Positions 19,980-32,751 of a stretch of DNA of 64,000 nucleotides are shown here, one piece after another (position 1 is the stretch's first letter; each line of letters begins with the position of its first letter). The position numbers and the translations under genes were made by a program. Under the pieces are notes generated by a model. That model was not told the DNA's origin. It searched no databases and saw only the letters and a program-made list of their open reading frames with translations. The DNA is from Nitzschia sp. DOCU1. Its lineage: Eukaryota > Bacillariophyta > Bacillariophyceae > Bacillariales > Bacillariaceae. Location: the NCBI GenBank assembly GCA_951394045.1, contig OX595995.1, forward strand, positions 124,001 to 188,000, in the 5' to 3' direction.

Positions 19980-21498
19980 CTTGTATCATAGATCCAAAGT
20001 CGCAGCCCCGCCTACATTGGTACTATTGACAGCCATGTTGTTGTTGCTGCTGCCTCATCGAGAGAGAAGTCAACAAAAGTTGTGCAATAGATAGCAAAAG
20101 GCTCATCGTGTCGAAGGAATCTTTGTGTAGCGCGCGTTGGATCCGCGCGTTTCCATCTCACTACGTCACTAATATAGATTCATATGCTAGTAGGTGGTGT
20201 AGGAACCTATGAAGCTTTCTACCACCTTCAGTCATTCGACGATCGCACGCACGTCAGACCACTTTGGATCTTCGAAACAATTCAATGATCAATGAGAATG
20301 AGAAATGACAGTTCTCTTTGGATCATGAAATGAAATGACCATCAAATGGCGGTTTGGGGAAAGGACTCGTCTTCTATCTCTCCCGCCAATTCCGGCTGCT
20401 TCGAGATTAGCATGCAGAATCTCCCAGATCCGTTAGCGTCGCTCGATCTTGTCTTGTCGTTCATTTATTTTATGGAGTGGATGAAATCTTTGCATCTTGG
20501 AGTACTTTGACTTTTAAAATGGTGGAACTACTATCATCTCCCCGTGGCTCGGACATTTTTTGTCGTGCAGGCAAAAGGCGGGGCGGCAGAGGCCATAGCA
20601 GCGACAATGCTCTACTATGCACTAGTGGGTACCTGGAAGGAAAAGACGACGACAGATCCGGCTTGGATTATGGATGCAGACAAGACAGACTGAAAGGCTC
20701 CTGTTCGTGTTGATTCCAGAAAAGGGAAACGGTCCTTGAGCAACTATGTCGGAACCATCCAGTATGCCCCGCGCAAGTCCTCAACACCGGTACCGACCAG
20801 CTCCAAGAATGAATCCCTCTTTTCAACCTTTTGACATTTTTCATTCGAGATGCCGAGCACCTGTAAATGAAAGAGCAAATGCCTTGCCCGCTGCCTTTTT
20901 TGCTGACACGGATTGGTAGAATCTGCGGCCCCGTACGGTGCGGACAACGGCTCTCTATGCGGGGCTGCAGTCACACAAGATCTAATCCCGACGAGGATAG
21001 GATGGATTTGAAACGTATTGCCAAGCTAGCGACGAGGGAGAGGATTGTCAACTTATATAGGTCCACTCCTGGTCGAGTGGAGTCAGATCCTTATGTCATT
21101 GCCATTTCACCCACCGCCGAAGCAGCGGCAAGGAACGTGCCTCATCACCAGTCCCCACTCCAGCGCCTTTCGCTTCGGAACGTGCTCTCCGATCTCCCCG
21201 AGCATCTCCAAGGTCGACTTCTAGTAGCATTGCCGCTAAAAAGGCTACTCTAGCGACTACGGTGGAATGAGGAGACGCCAAGAGCGGCAAGAGTGAAGAC
21301 CAAAACCATCGACGATGCAAGTCACAATTTAATTGGGCGGCAAATTGTTGGAACCCTTGCCCCCATCGACTCCCTCGCTTGCAAGTATTCCTTCTCGTCA
21401 TCGATCCAAAAGTGTAACAAAGGAAGACACCCCAGATCCAGCCCTCGTTCCTTCCTCTTTGCCGTTGATTGATTGGGTCATGATGGGGATACATTTTA
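19980..21498. other. Gene-poor and remnant interval, unit 2
   Basis: Equivalent to 1857-3365. The Leu-rich minus-strand segment lacks the 14 extra codons of units 3 and 4. A four-base difference near 21465 (gattgattgg against gattgg) extends the Ser/Pro-rich plus-strand frame into the PHD-like region. Confidence 0.3.
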
Positions 21499-21909
21499 TT
21501 GCCAAGAAGTTTGTGGTGGTTTGTCTGTTGTGATGGGTGTCCACATGTCCATCATTGCGATTTTGTCCCCAAGGGATCAAGTCGAGACTCGCTTGAAAAA
21601 ATGACGATCCCTGGTATTGTCCAGGATGGTTTTCATCAAAGGCAAGAACTCCTTAAGCGGCGGTTGTACACAACTGCTACCAATCCAGCGTCGTGCAAGA
21701 AAAAATCGTCAACAAAAAGGGCAGGCACAGATCAAGTGGACGCAACAGAAGAAACCGAAGAAGAGACCAAACATCCTGGCAAGATCGAGAGCGTTTATTT
21801 TGAATGTAACGAAAAGAGACTTGATTTGCAGAAGTGTGAATCGCGTGACGGATGGATTCATTTTCCTTCCTGCCATCCGGATGGTGATGACTTTGAAGGG
21901 GACGAATGA
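21499..21909 (+). pseudogene. PHD-like fragment, unit 2
   Basis: Same length and core as 3377-3787, with one substitution in the Lys/Glu-rich part (KHPG for KHPA). Confidence 0.45.
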
Positions 21910-22702
21910 GGACAGCGATTCCAAACGCAAGCCAAAGAAAGTCATTGACCCAAGTCGTAGTCTTTGCCGTATTTGTCGAGTAGAAGAATTGGAAACGGCA
22001 TCTCATGGTTCTGCCCTGTCCAATCCATCCGTCAAAGCTCGTCGTCAAACCGGAAAGGAAAAGTCTGCCAAACGCAAACGCGATGGAGACGACGAAGAGG
22101 ACGAAGACGATGCTGCATCCAACGAAGACTCTCCGGGTAAAGACAAAGAAGGTGATGGGGATGACGACGACGAAAATGTCGAGTCGAATGCTAATGGGGA
22201 CCAGGATGAGCAAGATGAAGATGGCGACGAGGCGAGCAAAATGGATGTAGTTGATGAACTCCGGGGGTGTCTTGTAATACCCGCCACCTCTCGACCGGAG
22301 TGTCTTTCCGAACTTCGGAATAGAGTTAAAGATTTTCGATCCAAAATCTTGATTGGTCGTCTACCCTCTTGGATCGAGACCACGACGATGCGATGTTGCC
22401 CTGCCAGCATGATTGGGGGCGGGCTTGATTCCAAAGAATACCAACTTTTGGTGCAAGCCCTCTTGCTGGTAGAACGACAAGACAACAACGAAATCTCCAA
22501 GGCGTTTTGTACGAGCATCCACACAGCACTCATGATGCAAGCTCAAAAGTCCTTTGGTGTGGTGTTGCTGAATCCGACCGACTCAGCTATGAACCAAGAC
22601 GATTCCAAGTATGACAAGGTGATGTTGGCTCTAAGCACGAAAACCTACATGGATCTGCCAAAGAGGCGCGTTTGGATACGAACGTTGGAGACTATGCTTT
22701 GA
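21626..22702 (+). CDS. Acidic-tract protein, unit 2
   Basis: Full-length frame as in unit 1. Substitutions include SDS for GDS before the acidic tract, an Ile in place of Thr before the globular part, and WIRTLETML in place of WIRKLETML at the end. Conservation of an open frame through the long acidic tract in units 1-3 is notable given decay elsewhere. Confidence 0.5.
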   Translation: MVFIKGKNSLSGGCTQLLPIQRRARKNRQQKGQAQIKWTQQKKPKKRPNILARSRAFILNVTKRDLICRSVNRVTDGFIFLPAIRMVMTLKGTNEDSDSKRKPKKVIDPSRSLCRICRVEELETASHGSALSNPSVKARRQTGKEKSAKRKRDGDDEEDEDDAASNEDSPGKDKEGDGDDDDENVESNANGDQDEQDEDGDEASKMDVVDELRGCLVIPATSRPECLSELRNRVKDFRSKILIGRLPSWIETTTMRCCPASMIGGGLDSKEYQLLVQALLLVERQDNNEISKAFCTSIHTALMMQAQKSFGVVLLNPTDSAMNQDDSKYDKVMLALSTKTYMDLPKRRVWIRTLETML

Positions 22703-22846
22703 TTTTGAGTCATCGAGGAATCTCTTACCGGCGATTTACCACAAGCTCTGTTGGCAGCTGACCAATGTTCGTTTCTTTATTCACATGGCACAATGAGCAC
22801 GCCACAGATTCCTTGGGGTCCGAGTCCTACGCTGCGGTAATATATA

Positions 22847-23762
22847 ATGGTTATCTACAGCGAGGTTGAGGTGCGGCGAGCCTCGATCTGGAATACTTGC
22901 GTCAAGGTCCTGCAAGAGTGTTTGGAAGATTATCTGAAGTTTTCAGACAAGAAAAAGTTATTTCAAACGTCGGACAAAGGGCTGCAAGACGACTCAGCGC
23001 GGCACCAAGATTTGATCGGACTGGCGGACGTATTGGGATTGACGGAGCAAATTCTTTCTCTACGAAGCGGGTTTCTGGTGGATGCATCGGAGCAACTCAC
23101 CAACGATGGGATTATGCTGCGTGAAAAGCTTTTCGACGACATTCAAAAGAAGCACTTGCGTGCATACCGCGAGGACTGGTCTTTTGTTACCCTGCCCAAG
23201 AAGGAGCCCTTGTCGGACAAAGAAAATGCCGTGGAGTACATCAGGAAGGTAAGATCACCATTGCTTTCGTCACGATCCAATTCGACATTATTCCTGTTCA
23301 CTGTGTCGGTATCCTGTAGAAAATCGTGACCGAATTGGTCGCCATGGAGAACCGCTCTACGAAGAAGGTAATCCGAAGCTGGTTCAACCGCTTCTTCATT
23401 TGCCGTGGCAAAAAGATTGCTCTGGATGAAAACTCGTCGATCAACTTCCCGCAATTGATAGCAGCGTATCAACCCAATTCGAGTCCCACCTCGGCGCGTC
23501 TCCAGTGGTATCTCCTCTCATTCCCGCCTGCTTCATTGGCGATATCGTCGGGTGACTTTCGAAACTTATGCCGTTACTGAAACTGCTCCCACCCATTGCC
23601 CAGGATGTCTATGAGGTGTTCTCCAACATTTCTGATCTTTATATGACTACAACCTTTTGGATTTGCTCTGGAAGCTGCAAGCACGAAAAGTTTCTTCTAG
23701 GACTACAACCTTCTGCGCCGACTCTTGACCCAGACACTATTGCAACGCCCCGCTCGAAGTAG
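22847..23762 (+). pseudogene. Helical protein with intron, unit 2
   Basis: The same two exons, intron 23249-23319 and frame change as in unit 1. The start ATG, splice sites and LLPPIAQDVYEVF segment are conserved. Confidence 0.45.
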
Positions 23763-23983
23763 CTCCTCTCAACTGCTTGGTTTTGGAAGGTGGTCGCCGT
23801 CTCAGCCCCGACGGCAAGTTGCTACGAGTTCGAATTTGCCGCCATTTACAGATGCTGAGCTTTGCTTGCCCCTCCCTTGCGAGCGGACAGAAATCGAGGT
23901 AGTTCGCGAGTTCATTTTTCTGATCCCATTAAGCCTTTGTCGAATCCCGCCCAACAAAACGACGATGCTACTTCCTTAAGCTT

Positions 23984-24683
23984 GGAGCCACCTTTTACAA
24001 GTCATCTGATTGCCGACCGAGGAGAGCCCATACTATACCGTCGAGGGATAGCGATAAAGAGGACTTGGAGCCTGACCAGCTGCTGGAGTTTATCCAAGCT
24101 GATGAAACCAAGGATATGTCAGCAAACGCTGGAGATGGCAATCATCATCAAAGCAGTGAAAATACGGCGGAACATTCTCAGAGCAAGCGGATTAAATTCA
24201 TGATATTGGCCGCCGCAAGCGAAAGAGTGATTCGTTTCTGGATGCCATTCCCCAAACCAAGCAGTTGCATTTGGAGAGCAGCCACAGAAAACGTGGCCGG
24301 CTTCGAAAGATTGAGGTGGAAGATTGAGATGGTAGACGACGCGTTGGACGCATCCCTCATTTTTCTCAAGAAGAAACCTGGCAGGCCTCGATAGATTGAA
24401 GACGAGTTCGACGTACCCTAGTTTGTCTCAAGAAACAGAAGAAAGACTTACGACACGGTGCCTCGCCTCGCCGTCTGCGAAGAACCAAAAGGGTGAAATC
24501 GATCGTTCATCGCTGTCTGCGCCCAAGTTTCGGCGTGAACGTCCTAGAACCTATTTAGACAAATCCATTGCCTTGCCAGCAGCAAACCGCGGCGATCGTA
24601 TCACTGCCGTCGACATGGCATCGTCGAATAATCGACTAGGACAGGCAAGAAGGACGAAAAGACGCCGGGACGGTGAAACGTAG
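23984..24683 (+). pseudogene. Tudor-like/AT-hook remnant A, unit 2
   Basis: As 5862-6545, but with the Gln codon intact (EFIQADET). A five-base duplication (cctcgcctcgcc) near 24463 opens a 95-codon frame from 24396 that aligns with paralogue B through SPSAKNQKG and ends near the TspO-like gene. Confidence 0.5.
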
Positions 24684-24940
24684 GGGCCGAACGAGTTTAG
24701 CAGCAGTTGATTCGTCGCCCAATCTCTTGACGACCGCATTGGCTAGCATCACCGAACTGTTGCAGGCGCCCACGACTGATTATCGCCAGGTTTCGCACCT
24801 TACTAGCCATGCCAGCGTTGTCAACAATACATCTCTTCCATTCGAAGTTGGCGTCCAAGGACGGCTCATCGGGACCTGCGTCGCCCACAATCTGAAGAGG
24901 GAAACGAACGATACCTCCCTTTCCACTGGGACAATTGCTC

Positions 24941-25627
24941 ATGGTGGGATCGCAACTTCGATTGTCCGAACAAGATGGATTGGCTCCAATCATTCGCAAA
25001 GTGACGGGACCCTATGTCATGGCACAATGCTTTCAATCCCTCTGGACCGCATCCTTTCGACCAAAGTACAATCAAGGCTATTTCAAGTACATCTCGGCTC
25101 TCAACTTGACAGGAATTGCAATTTCGCTTTCACTTTGCCATGACGCATTTACTTCGGCGTCTGATACCATTTCTAACAAGGACTATTGGATGAATTTCTT
25201 GCCCTTGGCACTTCATTTTGGATGGGCGACAGCCGCGTCCTTGGTCAATTTGAATGGCATGTGTGCCTTGGGCGATGACGTTTCCGCGAAATCAGTCGCT
25301 TGGATGGGTCATGTGTCCGTTGTAGCGGCAACAATCTTGGGCGTCACCACGACCGTCTTGCGCCGTGCACCCATCTATGGAAGTGTCATTGCCTGGGCCT
25401 TGTCGGCAGTGGCTTCGGGATTAGGGCAACGCATCGAGGAAACTCGTAAGGAAGATCCAAAGACAGTGGGCGTGTATGGTGCGCAACTCCAACAAACGCT
25501 CAGTCTAGCCGGAGCGGCTCTTTGTGCGGCACCGAGCGGCAAGGTGGCGGGGAAAGATGAGCATCGGTTTCATCAGTACCGGGGTGGGCTTAAGCGTGCA
25601 TCGAATAGGAGGCACGGTTGGACTTGA
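24941..25627 (+). CDS. TspO/MBR-like membrane protein, unit 2
   Basis: One residue shorter than units 1 and 3 because of a 3-bp loss near 25570. The hydrophobic segments are intact, with Leu-Ala for Leu-Thr before LHFGWATAASLV. Confidence 0.5.
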   Translation: MVGSQLRLSEQDGLAPIIRKVTGPYVMAQCFQSLWTASFRPKYNQGYFKYISALNLTGIAISLSLCHDAFTSASDTISNKDYWMNFLPLALHFGWATAASLVNLNGMCALGDDVSAKSVAWMGHVSVVAATILGVTTTVLRRAPIYGSVIAWALSAVASGLGQRIEETRKEDPKTVGVYGAQLQQTLSLAGAALCAAPSGKVAGKDEHRFHQYRGGLKRASNRRHGWT

Positions 25628-26470
25628 TTCTGAGCCACGGAAGGTTACTGAGTTTACAGTTGACTTGCCTTTTATCGGTATACCCGTCAACGTGTTTGAT
25701 GTAAAGAGGAAGCTTCAGCCTGCAACCATTTTCGAATATTCGTTCTCGGACTATCTGAATCGGGCTGAACCTGCTCCGTTCAATGGCGAGGTTGTGAGAA
25801 TCTTCGGATTGGACGCCTCTCGATGCTCCTCCATGGATGAGGCGTACGAGCTCGTCTGCAGCCGGAACGGGCCGGACGGAAAATCGCACTTTGATTTTTG
25901 GTGCACGAAAGTCTGTATGACTTTGAAGCGACTTCTAAATTGGACGCGACCATTGGGCGGTCAGGCTACAGGCCCAATCGGGAAAAAACGAGGCCAAGAC
26001 CACGACCAAGACCAAAACTATGTTTTGCCATCTACGCAAGTGACGTCGGCTCAAGGTGGATTATTTTCATCCCTCGCGGTTGAAAAGGAAGAAGGATCGG
26101 GCGCTCCAGGCAAAGCAGGAGCCGCCCCTGATGGATTGTTCGCCGCCCTATTGGTTCATAGAGATTCATCGGTAGACAAAAAGTGTACGGTCCAAGACGA
26201 CAGCGATGAGTTGCCGACAAGTACGCGAACCCAGGCTACTCGTCCTCGCGAGCCCCCTTCGACAAGAGGTCTCTTTGCCTCGCTCTCCGGCACGAACATA
26301 CTGGAAGACAAACCTGCTGCACCAAGACCAGCGGATATCAATCCAAAACCAGGGACGGGTTGTTTGCGCCCTTGAAAAAGGCGGATGGTAGCGTCGTTGT
26401 ACCGCCGTTAGCTCGGTCCGCCTCGGATCAAGGCGACACCCGTTCGAAAAGTCCCATTCCGACCCAGTGA
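25524..26470 (+). pseudogene. GLF-motif segment, unit 2
   Basis: Same four-motif layout as unit 1. The acidic Asp/Gln stretch is three codons shorter. The frame change near the fourth motif is retained. Confidence 0.4.
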
Positions 26471-26515
26471 ATCCCTCCATCGACTTGACTTCCTTGTTGG
26501 ACGGAGGATTGAGTT

Positions 26516-27155
26516 TTGACGATCTTGATGATCATTTTAACAAGACGGCAACTTGTTCCAGGCGGCACCCGTTCGAAAAGTCCCATTCCGACCCCTCCAA
26601 AGGAAAAGCTCAGGCCACCTGGAATACAAGCATCGAAAATGAAGCTGGCACCTCCAAAGGGCGATCTCAAAGTTTTGTATGCCGGGGACAATTTGGTGAA
26701 TCAAAAGGTATTGTCCAGAGTGTTGGGGTCGGCGGGCATTGACGGCATTACGATTGTGGACAATGGCCAGAAGGCAGTCGATATTTGCGCAACGTCGACC
26801 TTCGCCTGCATATTCATGGATATGCAGGTCTCGATTATGGTCGGTATGGAAGCAATCAAGACAATCGTAGAGAGAGATCCCACGGCTTTCGTGCTTTTGG
26901 TTTCAGCGCATGCTCTGGACGAATACACGACCCAAGCGGAAGCTGTCGGCGCCAAAGGTTTCTTCTCCAAACCCTTTTCGAACCAGTGCCATTGAGGCCG
27001 TCTTGGATGGTTTGAGTACGAGAAATCGTCGAAGCGCTGTGGATGCGGCTCCGGGCAAGGCGGTCGAATCCAATACGGTAGCACGCGACGAGTCAGGTAC
27101 AGCAGGCGAGGGAAAGAAGAGTTTCCTGGAACCTCAGAACGAATCCAGTACATAG
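26516..27155 (+). pseudogene. Receiver domain 1 plus linker, unit 2
   Basis: AGDN at the acidic site and the frameshift after KPF are the same as in unit 1, so both predate the amplification. VLSRVLGSAGID here differs from GLGWAGID in unit 1. Confidence 0.6.
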
Positions 27156-27580
27156 CCAAAGGATGCAAAGTCCACTGTTTCGCAGCACCAGCAGACCAAG
27201 GCAGTCGCAGTGGTGCGTAATTTGAAAGTTCTTTATGCGGAGGACAATTTCTGAATCGCGCGAATGTTACGTATATCACCATTGTTGACAATGGCCAACA
27301 GGCTGTCGATGTTTGTCTTACGCAAACGTTTGGCGTTATTTTCATGGATATGGTGATGCCTGTTTTGTCGCGGATGGAAGCTTCCAACAAAATCGTTGCC
27401 CATAATCCTCAAGACTGCACCGTATTTGTCACTACGCATACTCTGGAGGAATTCAAGTCTGCCGATGCTGCAGGAGCGACGAATGATATTACCAAGCCAT
27501 TCCGTTTGACTGATCTGGAGTCTTTGTTCGATCGTTTCAACTTGGTGAACCCCCGCTTGTCCAAGCCCCGTTCCTCGATT
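27156..27580 (+). pseudogene. Receiver domain 2, unit 2
   Basis: The TAG and the internal TGA are shared with unit 1. A substitution changes the residue before the VIFMDM strand from Asp to Gly (TFGVIFMDM). Confidence 0.55.
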
Positions 27581-29034
27581 CCTGAAATCAGTGTTCGGCA
27601 GCGGACATCTGTAGCCGCTCTACAACGATGGAATAGTTGGAAGCGGCCAAACTCGGATCATGGGGTGGGGGGTACGGCGTTGGCTACAAGTCATAGGAGT
27701 AGCAATGGGGACGATAGTGGGAGTGAGATTTTGGATGTAACTACAGAACCAGAAAATACTCTTCAACGCGACGAGGCGCTGGGCTCTCATCGAACGCCCA
27801 TTGACCAGACAGACGCTCGCAAATTTATTACTACACATTGTCGGCGACCCTATTCCGGAGATGCAAGATATGCCATTAACCCGGACTCTCTCTTTCCAGG
27901 AATTCTCAATTTGAATCTGGAAACACGGATTCTATCCAGTTTGCCCCTATCACCCCAACGTAATCAAATTACGGGTCATTTCCAGCAGCGATCGATTCGA
28001 TCCTTACTATTTTATCATCTTGGATCGCCTCTATGATACTTTGGAAACAAAACTACAAAAGTGGAGAGATGTTCTCAGTGGAAGAATCCTGCCAAGGCAA
28101 TCCCTGTTTCAATCATGTTTCAAGCCTTGTTGCAGTAGCGACCGACGAGATCGACAAGAAGCCGAGGCTATTTTGGAAAGTAGTCGGCATGATAATGTCT
28201 CACCACAAGAACTCAAAGATTTGAAACGACGGCATCAACAGACGGTGGATCGACTATGGGCGGCCTTTGATTTGGCGTCGGCAGTAGCGCATTTGCATAA
28301 GCATCATATTATGCATCGCGATTTGAAGCCGGATAATATTGGATTCGATATTGTGAGTACTATCGCTTTGGCAGAAACCATTTGGGGGCGAGTCTAACTG
28401 TTTCTTGTTGCCTCGTGCGCTCGCTCCTTTCATATAATGTTCTTCTACTACCTAGCGTGATGACATCAGAATCTTTGATCTGTGCTTGGCCAAGGGAATT
28501 CCACAAGACGGAACGGAGGGCCCTTGGAAATTGACAGCCATGTGTGGTTCGCCCCGATCTAGTAAGTGCCGAGGAGCCATGCGTGATGCTTGTGTATCAA
28601 ATCCACGCCGTTCTTGAAATTAACTCTTGCCGTTGCTGTTGATTGAATTCTGCTATTTAGTGGCACCGGAAGTCGCAACAGACAAACTATATGACGCCAA
28701 ATGCGATTGTTATTCTTTTGCCCTGCTATTTTGGGAAATACTGAATTTGAAAAAGCTTTTGAGGAGGGTGACGATGGACAAGTTACAGCGGCTGGTCTGG
28801 AATGATACGTATCAGCGGCGGCCCAAAATTCTAGTCGTTGCTAACAGCACCAGCAATTATGCACTTGTCGACGAACAATTGACTTTGTTTTTGACATCAC
28901 CCAAGGCTGCTTGGACAAAAGAATGGAAGGCCCTACCGGTAGTGGAATCTTCGTGGCATCATTATGCTTCTCGACGCCCAACCATAGAGCATGTGGAGCA
29001 AGAGCTTAAAAAAACGTCTGAAAAAGGGAATTGA
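27581..29034 (+). pseudogene. Ser/Thr kinase, N-lobe present, DLC variant
   Basis: The N-lobe region absent from unit 1 is here. It contains LETRILSSL, then after a frame change HPNVIKL, ISSSDRF, YYFIILDRL and DTLETKLQKW. The residue where the VAIK lysine is expected appears to be Asn (RYAINPDS), and a frameshift lies between LSSL and HPN. Introns are at 28353-28455 and 28562-28660. The DLG motif reads DLC because of a G to T change near 28482, removing the Mg-loop glycine. Catalytic activity is unlikely. Confidence 0.65.
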
Positions 29035-30084
29035 AGTCATGGACAGCTTCATGGTGGACTTGATAAAGTGCTTGAGAGCAAACGACTTTCACACAATGCC
29101 CGGAGATCGACCTTTGTCTATCATCCACCAGCTGCGAACAACAATGTGCGGGAACGAGGCGCCCCGTCGATCTACAAGTGCAGAGGCCCGAGCTACTGTC
29201 TTGACTTGGTGGGGTAGCTCCACACGTCTATTCTCTGGCAGACATCAGGATGCTAAAAGACAAAGACGGAGTCAGTTGTTTGCAACGGACGCCTGAGCCG
29301 GCTCTGGCAAATGTGAGTGAAGATTCCTAGTGTCGAGTATTGCCAGCAAGATTTCCCGGCGTTCCAAATGCCGAGCCAACTCGAATCTGCCAACATTCCG
29401 TCAAGAATCCCATCCATCCATGAATACCTTTGTCGATCAATCCAGCCCAGGCTCCCGACTTGAAGCTTACCCAGTTTTGCGCTGTAAACTTATCCAATCT
29501 CAATTTGTGCAAGTTAAAGAAGGGGGCCATGAGATAACAGGGATGTTCAATAGTCCATTGCGGGCTACCGTCGATCCTGTCGGTTATATTGATCATTGCG
29601 GCGGGCTACCGTCGATCCTGTCGATTTTTGGGTGCCCGACCGGTATTCGTCTCTCGCATTCCTTTGGAACAAGGAGCGGCCATGTTGCTGTGGTCCAGCT
29701 GGCCTTGGATTAGTCGACTGTACGGTGTCTCGGGCAATGATATCATGGCCCTTCTATTGTATACCACGCTGGATCTTGGTAATGCCTATTCTTTTGCACC
29801 AAGAGGAGAATACACTGGGTTAGGAGACGGGGAAGCAAAGTTCGTTCGTTCTTGCACGTTGCACGTCGCCTTTCGGTATATGATTCAAGTTTCTGAGGAG
29901 ATGTATCCACCCGCTTGATTGCAATCCAAAGTACGACGACGAAGCGAACAAGCCGAACCTGACGACAAAGTAGAGAGTGATGTACATGATGCGCAAAGAG
30001 GAAGCGTCGCCGAGAACCGACCCTATCGGTAGCGTCCCCAGTTTTGGTCATTCGGCTACGCTTTCAATACGAATGGGCTAATGG
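29035..30084 (+). other. Interval downstream of kinase, unit 2
   Basis: Equivalent to 10557-11560. A local variant near 29858 (cacgttgcacgtcgcc) is absent from units 1 and 3. Confidence 0.3.
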
Positions 30085-30935
30085 CGTATATACTATTTGC
30101 TGGATGCCGGAGTCTTCGTCTTTCCTGCGACCAAGCTGGCCAAACGGAGTTCAAGACCCTGTCGACGAGGATTTGATCCTTCCGGAAGCCACCTTCCAGA
30201 ATATCCATCGCCCTCCGTGTTTGGCATTTCAGTCGACTCTGTGCGCTCCTTGCTAAAGTGCTTCGATATTCTGAAACGTCTTTGTCTCAGTGGAATGGAA
30301 CCGGATTATATCGACCGGACATTTTGCTTGGAGAATGCTCAGAATGGGACCATCCGGTTGTCATCACACTCGGGAACCGGTACTTGCCTATCCCGATGAT
30401 GTCTTATTGCACCATTTGGCACGAGTCATTTCTACCAGAATATCCGTCGCCCTTTGTCTCAGCGGAATGGAACCGGATTATATCGACCGGAGATTTTGCT
30501 TGGAGGATGCTCAGAATGGGACTATCCGGTTGTCATCACACTCGGGAAGGGTCCTTGCCTACGTTCGAAGATTTACTTTCGTCGGACAGTGCGCGAGAAG
30601 TCGACAAACCGGTCAATACTCGTGGTATCCTGACAACCGACGAAGATATAGCATTCCGGGGGATATTGGCGAGCTCCCCCTGCTGGCTCCCATGGGTAGT
30701 CGATACGTTTGAGGACGACCCGAGAAAGCAGGTCATGTCGAACTATAAATCAATGATGGCTTTCCCTTCCCTCTGTTTAGAGCTCAATGAAACTCGCCAC
30801 GTGGAAAAATCAAGCAATCTTCCCGTCCTGCCGACCCAAATGCAGCCTCCGACACAGAAGCTACTATTGCCGACGACTCGGCCAAGAAAGCCGCTGTCCA
30901 GCAAATACGATATATCTTGGACGACGCCCGCGTGA
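30085..30935 (+). pseudogene. Duplicated-block gene remnant, unit 2
   Basis: Same 172-bp spacing and extra base as unit 1, so the frame between the two blocks is broken. Confidence 0.4.
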
Positions 30936-31789
30936 GAGTCACTAGATAATGTTTCGATTCAAAGATTTCTCGAACGACGATGGGCTGGCTAAAGTCATGT
31001 TGCGTCGTCCCGGAAGGCGCGCACCTTGCGTCTGCTGCCAAATCCAAGGGAGTGGCTTTTATTCTTGCCATGTGATGCGTGGCAATCCTGATTTTGATTT
31101 TATTGCGAACTGGCCGAATATGGGAGGTATTGATGGCCTGCTAGCACGTACAAAGATTCTCAGCTCGTTGATGTTAACCCGACGTCAGCGCCCGACGAGA
31201 ATCCAGCTGGGTAATCGTTGGAACAGAGACACGACGATGACAAGAACGAAATGGAGGAGACGCTACCATCGACCCATCTGAGCAACTGGAAACTGCTTGA
31301 AAGGCTCTTGAAAAAGCTAACTACCTCCACCAGCAAGCGGACGCTCTGGCATTTCAACCCGTGTGACTTGGAGCAAAGTTCATAAAGATGTGTGTTCCGA
31401 TTGACCCAACGGACGGTCGCTATATTTGGTTCACTATTTGCGGCTGAGCGGGGATGTTTTGTGCTGCGACGGCTGTTCCAACGTTGTGCATACAAAATGT
31501 GTCGGCCTGCCCGGGATCCCTGAAGAAGATTGGTATTGCGAAACGTGTGCGCCCATTGGTAAAGAAACACCAATGGTCGCCGGCCCCCGACCTGGCAGAG
31601 GGTCCTTCGGTTGCTACCTGTGCCGAGGCTGGGACGTCGGCAGTCAAGGGCGGTTGTGACCATGAGGATACTACTAGACCTCGGATTGAAGAGACGAAGG
31701 ACGACGATCCAGCTCCATCTGCATACACGAACTCGACTGAAGATAGAGGCGGCGTTTTGAAAATGGTGGGATTGGACGGCCACGCCTGA
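30936..31789 (+). pseudogene. PHD finger fragment, unit 2
   Basis: The least decayed copy at the N-terminal edge. It has gtgtgttcc where units 1 and 3 have gtgttcc-type sequence, so the frame reads VCSD, then TGA, then continues open into GDVLCCDGC. The first zinc-ligand Cys is present and the second is replaced by the stop. Confidence 0.6.
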
Positions 31790-31818
31790 CACCATCAGTT
31801 ACCGAGGCCGATAGAGAG

Positions 31819-32222
31819 GACGAGGTGTCCGATTCCAAAGAGCCTGGGGTGCCTTTTGTCACCTCAAATGTTGCGGCGTCGAACGACAATAATGTCGGTC
31901 CTATAAAACCTACTCCAGCTGCTCTCCCCCCAAAGCCCTTGATAAGCGACGACGAGTTTGAAGAGCAGGCTGACGATCTCGAACATGTCCTTGATGCGCT
32001 TCACAAGCTCATCGTTTCTTCTGATCCCAACGACGAGGTGTCCGATTTGCCACATCAAATGCTGCCGCGTCGAACGACAACAATGCCGGTCCTATTAAAC
32101 CTACTCCAGCTGCTCTTACCCGAAAGCCCTTGATAAGCGACGACGAGTTTGAAGAGCAGGCTGACGATCTCGAACGTGTACGTGACGCCCTTCACAAGCT
32201 CATTTTTCTTCTGATCCCAACA
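31819..32222 (+). repeat. 191-bp tandem duplication, unit 2
   Basis: Two copies as in unit 1. Confidence 0.85.
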
Positions 32223-32295
32223 AGCCCTCGTCGAACGACGCCACTTCCATCAAGAACTCCGCCAAACATTCGAGGACGCCACTTCCATCAAACTC

Positions 32296-32751
32296 GGAAC
32301 TACCTTTTACAAGAACTTTGCCAAACACGGACTATTCAAGGGCAAAGTCATCCGATTGCCGACCGATGAGACCCCTGTAGTACTGTGGTGTCGAGTATGT
32401 GGATTGCGACAACGAGGACTTGCAGCCTGACGAGCTTCTGGAGTTGATCCAAGCTGATGATGCCAAGGATGCGGCAGCAAAAACCGGAGATGGCAATCAT
32501 CATCAAAGCAGCGGAAAGACGATGGAGCATTCTGGACGCCGCAAGAGTGCTCCGCCCCCGCGGTTCGTGGAGCAAGCGGATCGAATCTATGACACTGGAC
32601 GCCGCAAGCGAGGACCCCCGCGAAAGCTTGATTCGTTTCTGGGTGCCATCCCCCAAAACAAGCGGTTGTATTTGGAGAGCAATGGTTTGATTTCTTCTAC
32701 AGCCACAGAAAACGTGGCCGGCCTCGAAAGATTGATGCGGTTGACGACGAG
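32296..32751 (+). pseudogene. Tudor-like/AT-hook B, unit 2
   Basis: Same domain order as 13809-14264; VDCDNEDL replaces VDGDNEDL at the DGD turn. Confidence 0.55.

Noticed and set aside
31160..31795. 211-codon minus-strand frame across the PHD finger
   Set aside because: It is opposite a recognisable zinc finger and lacks any motif. Its length varies between units with single-base changes.
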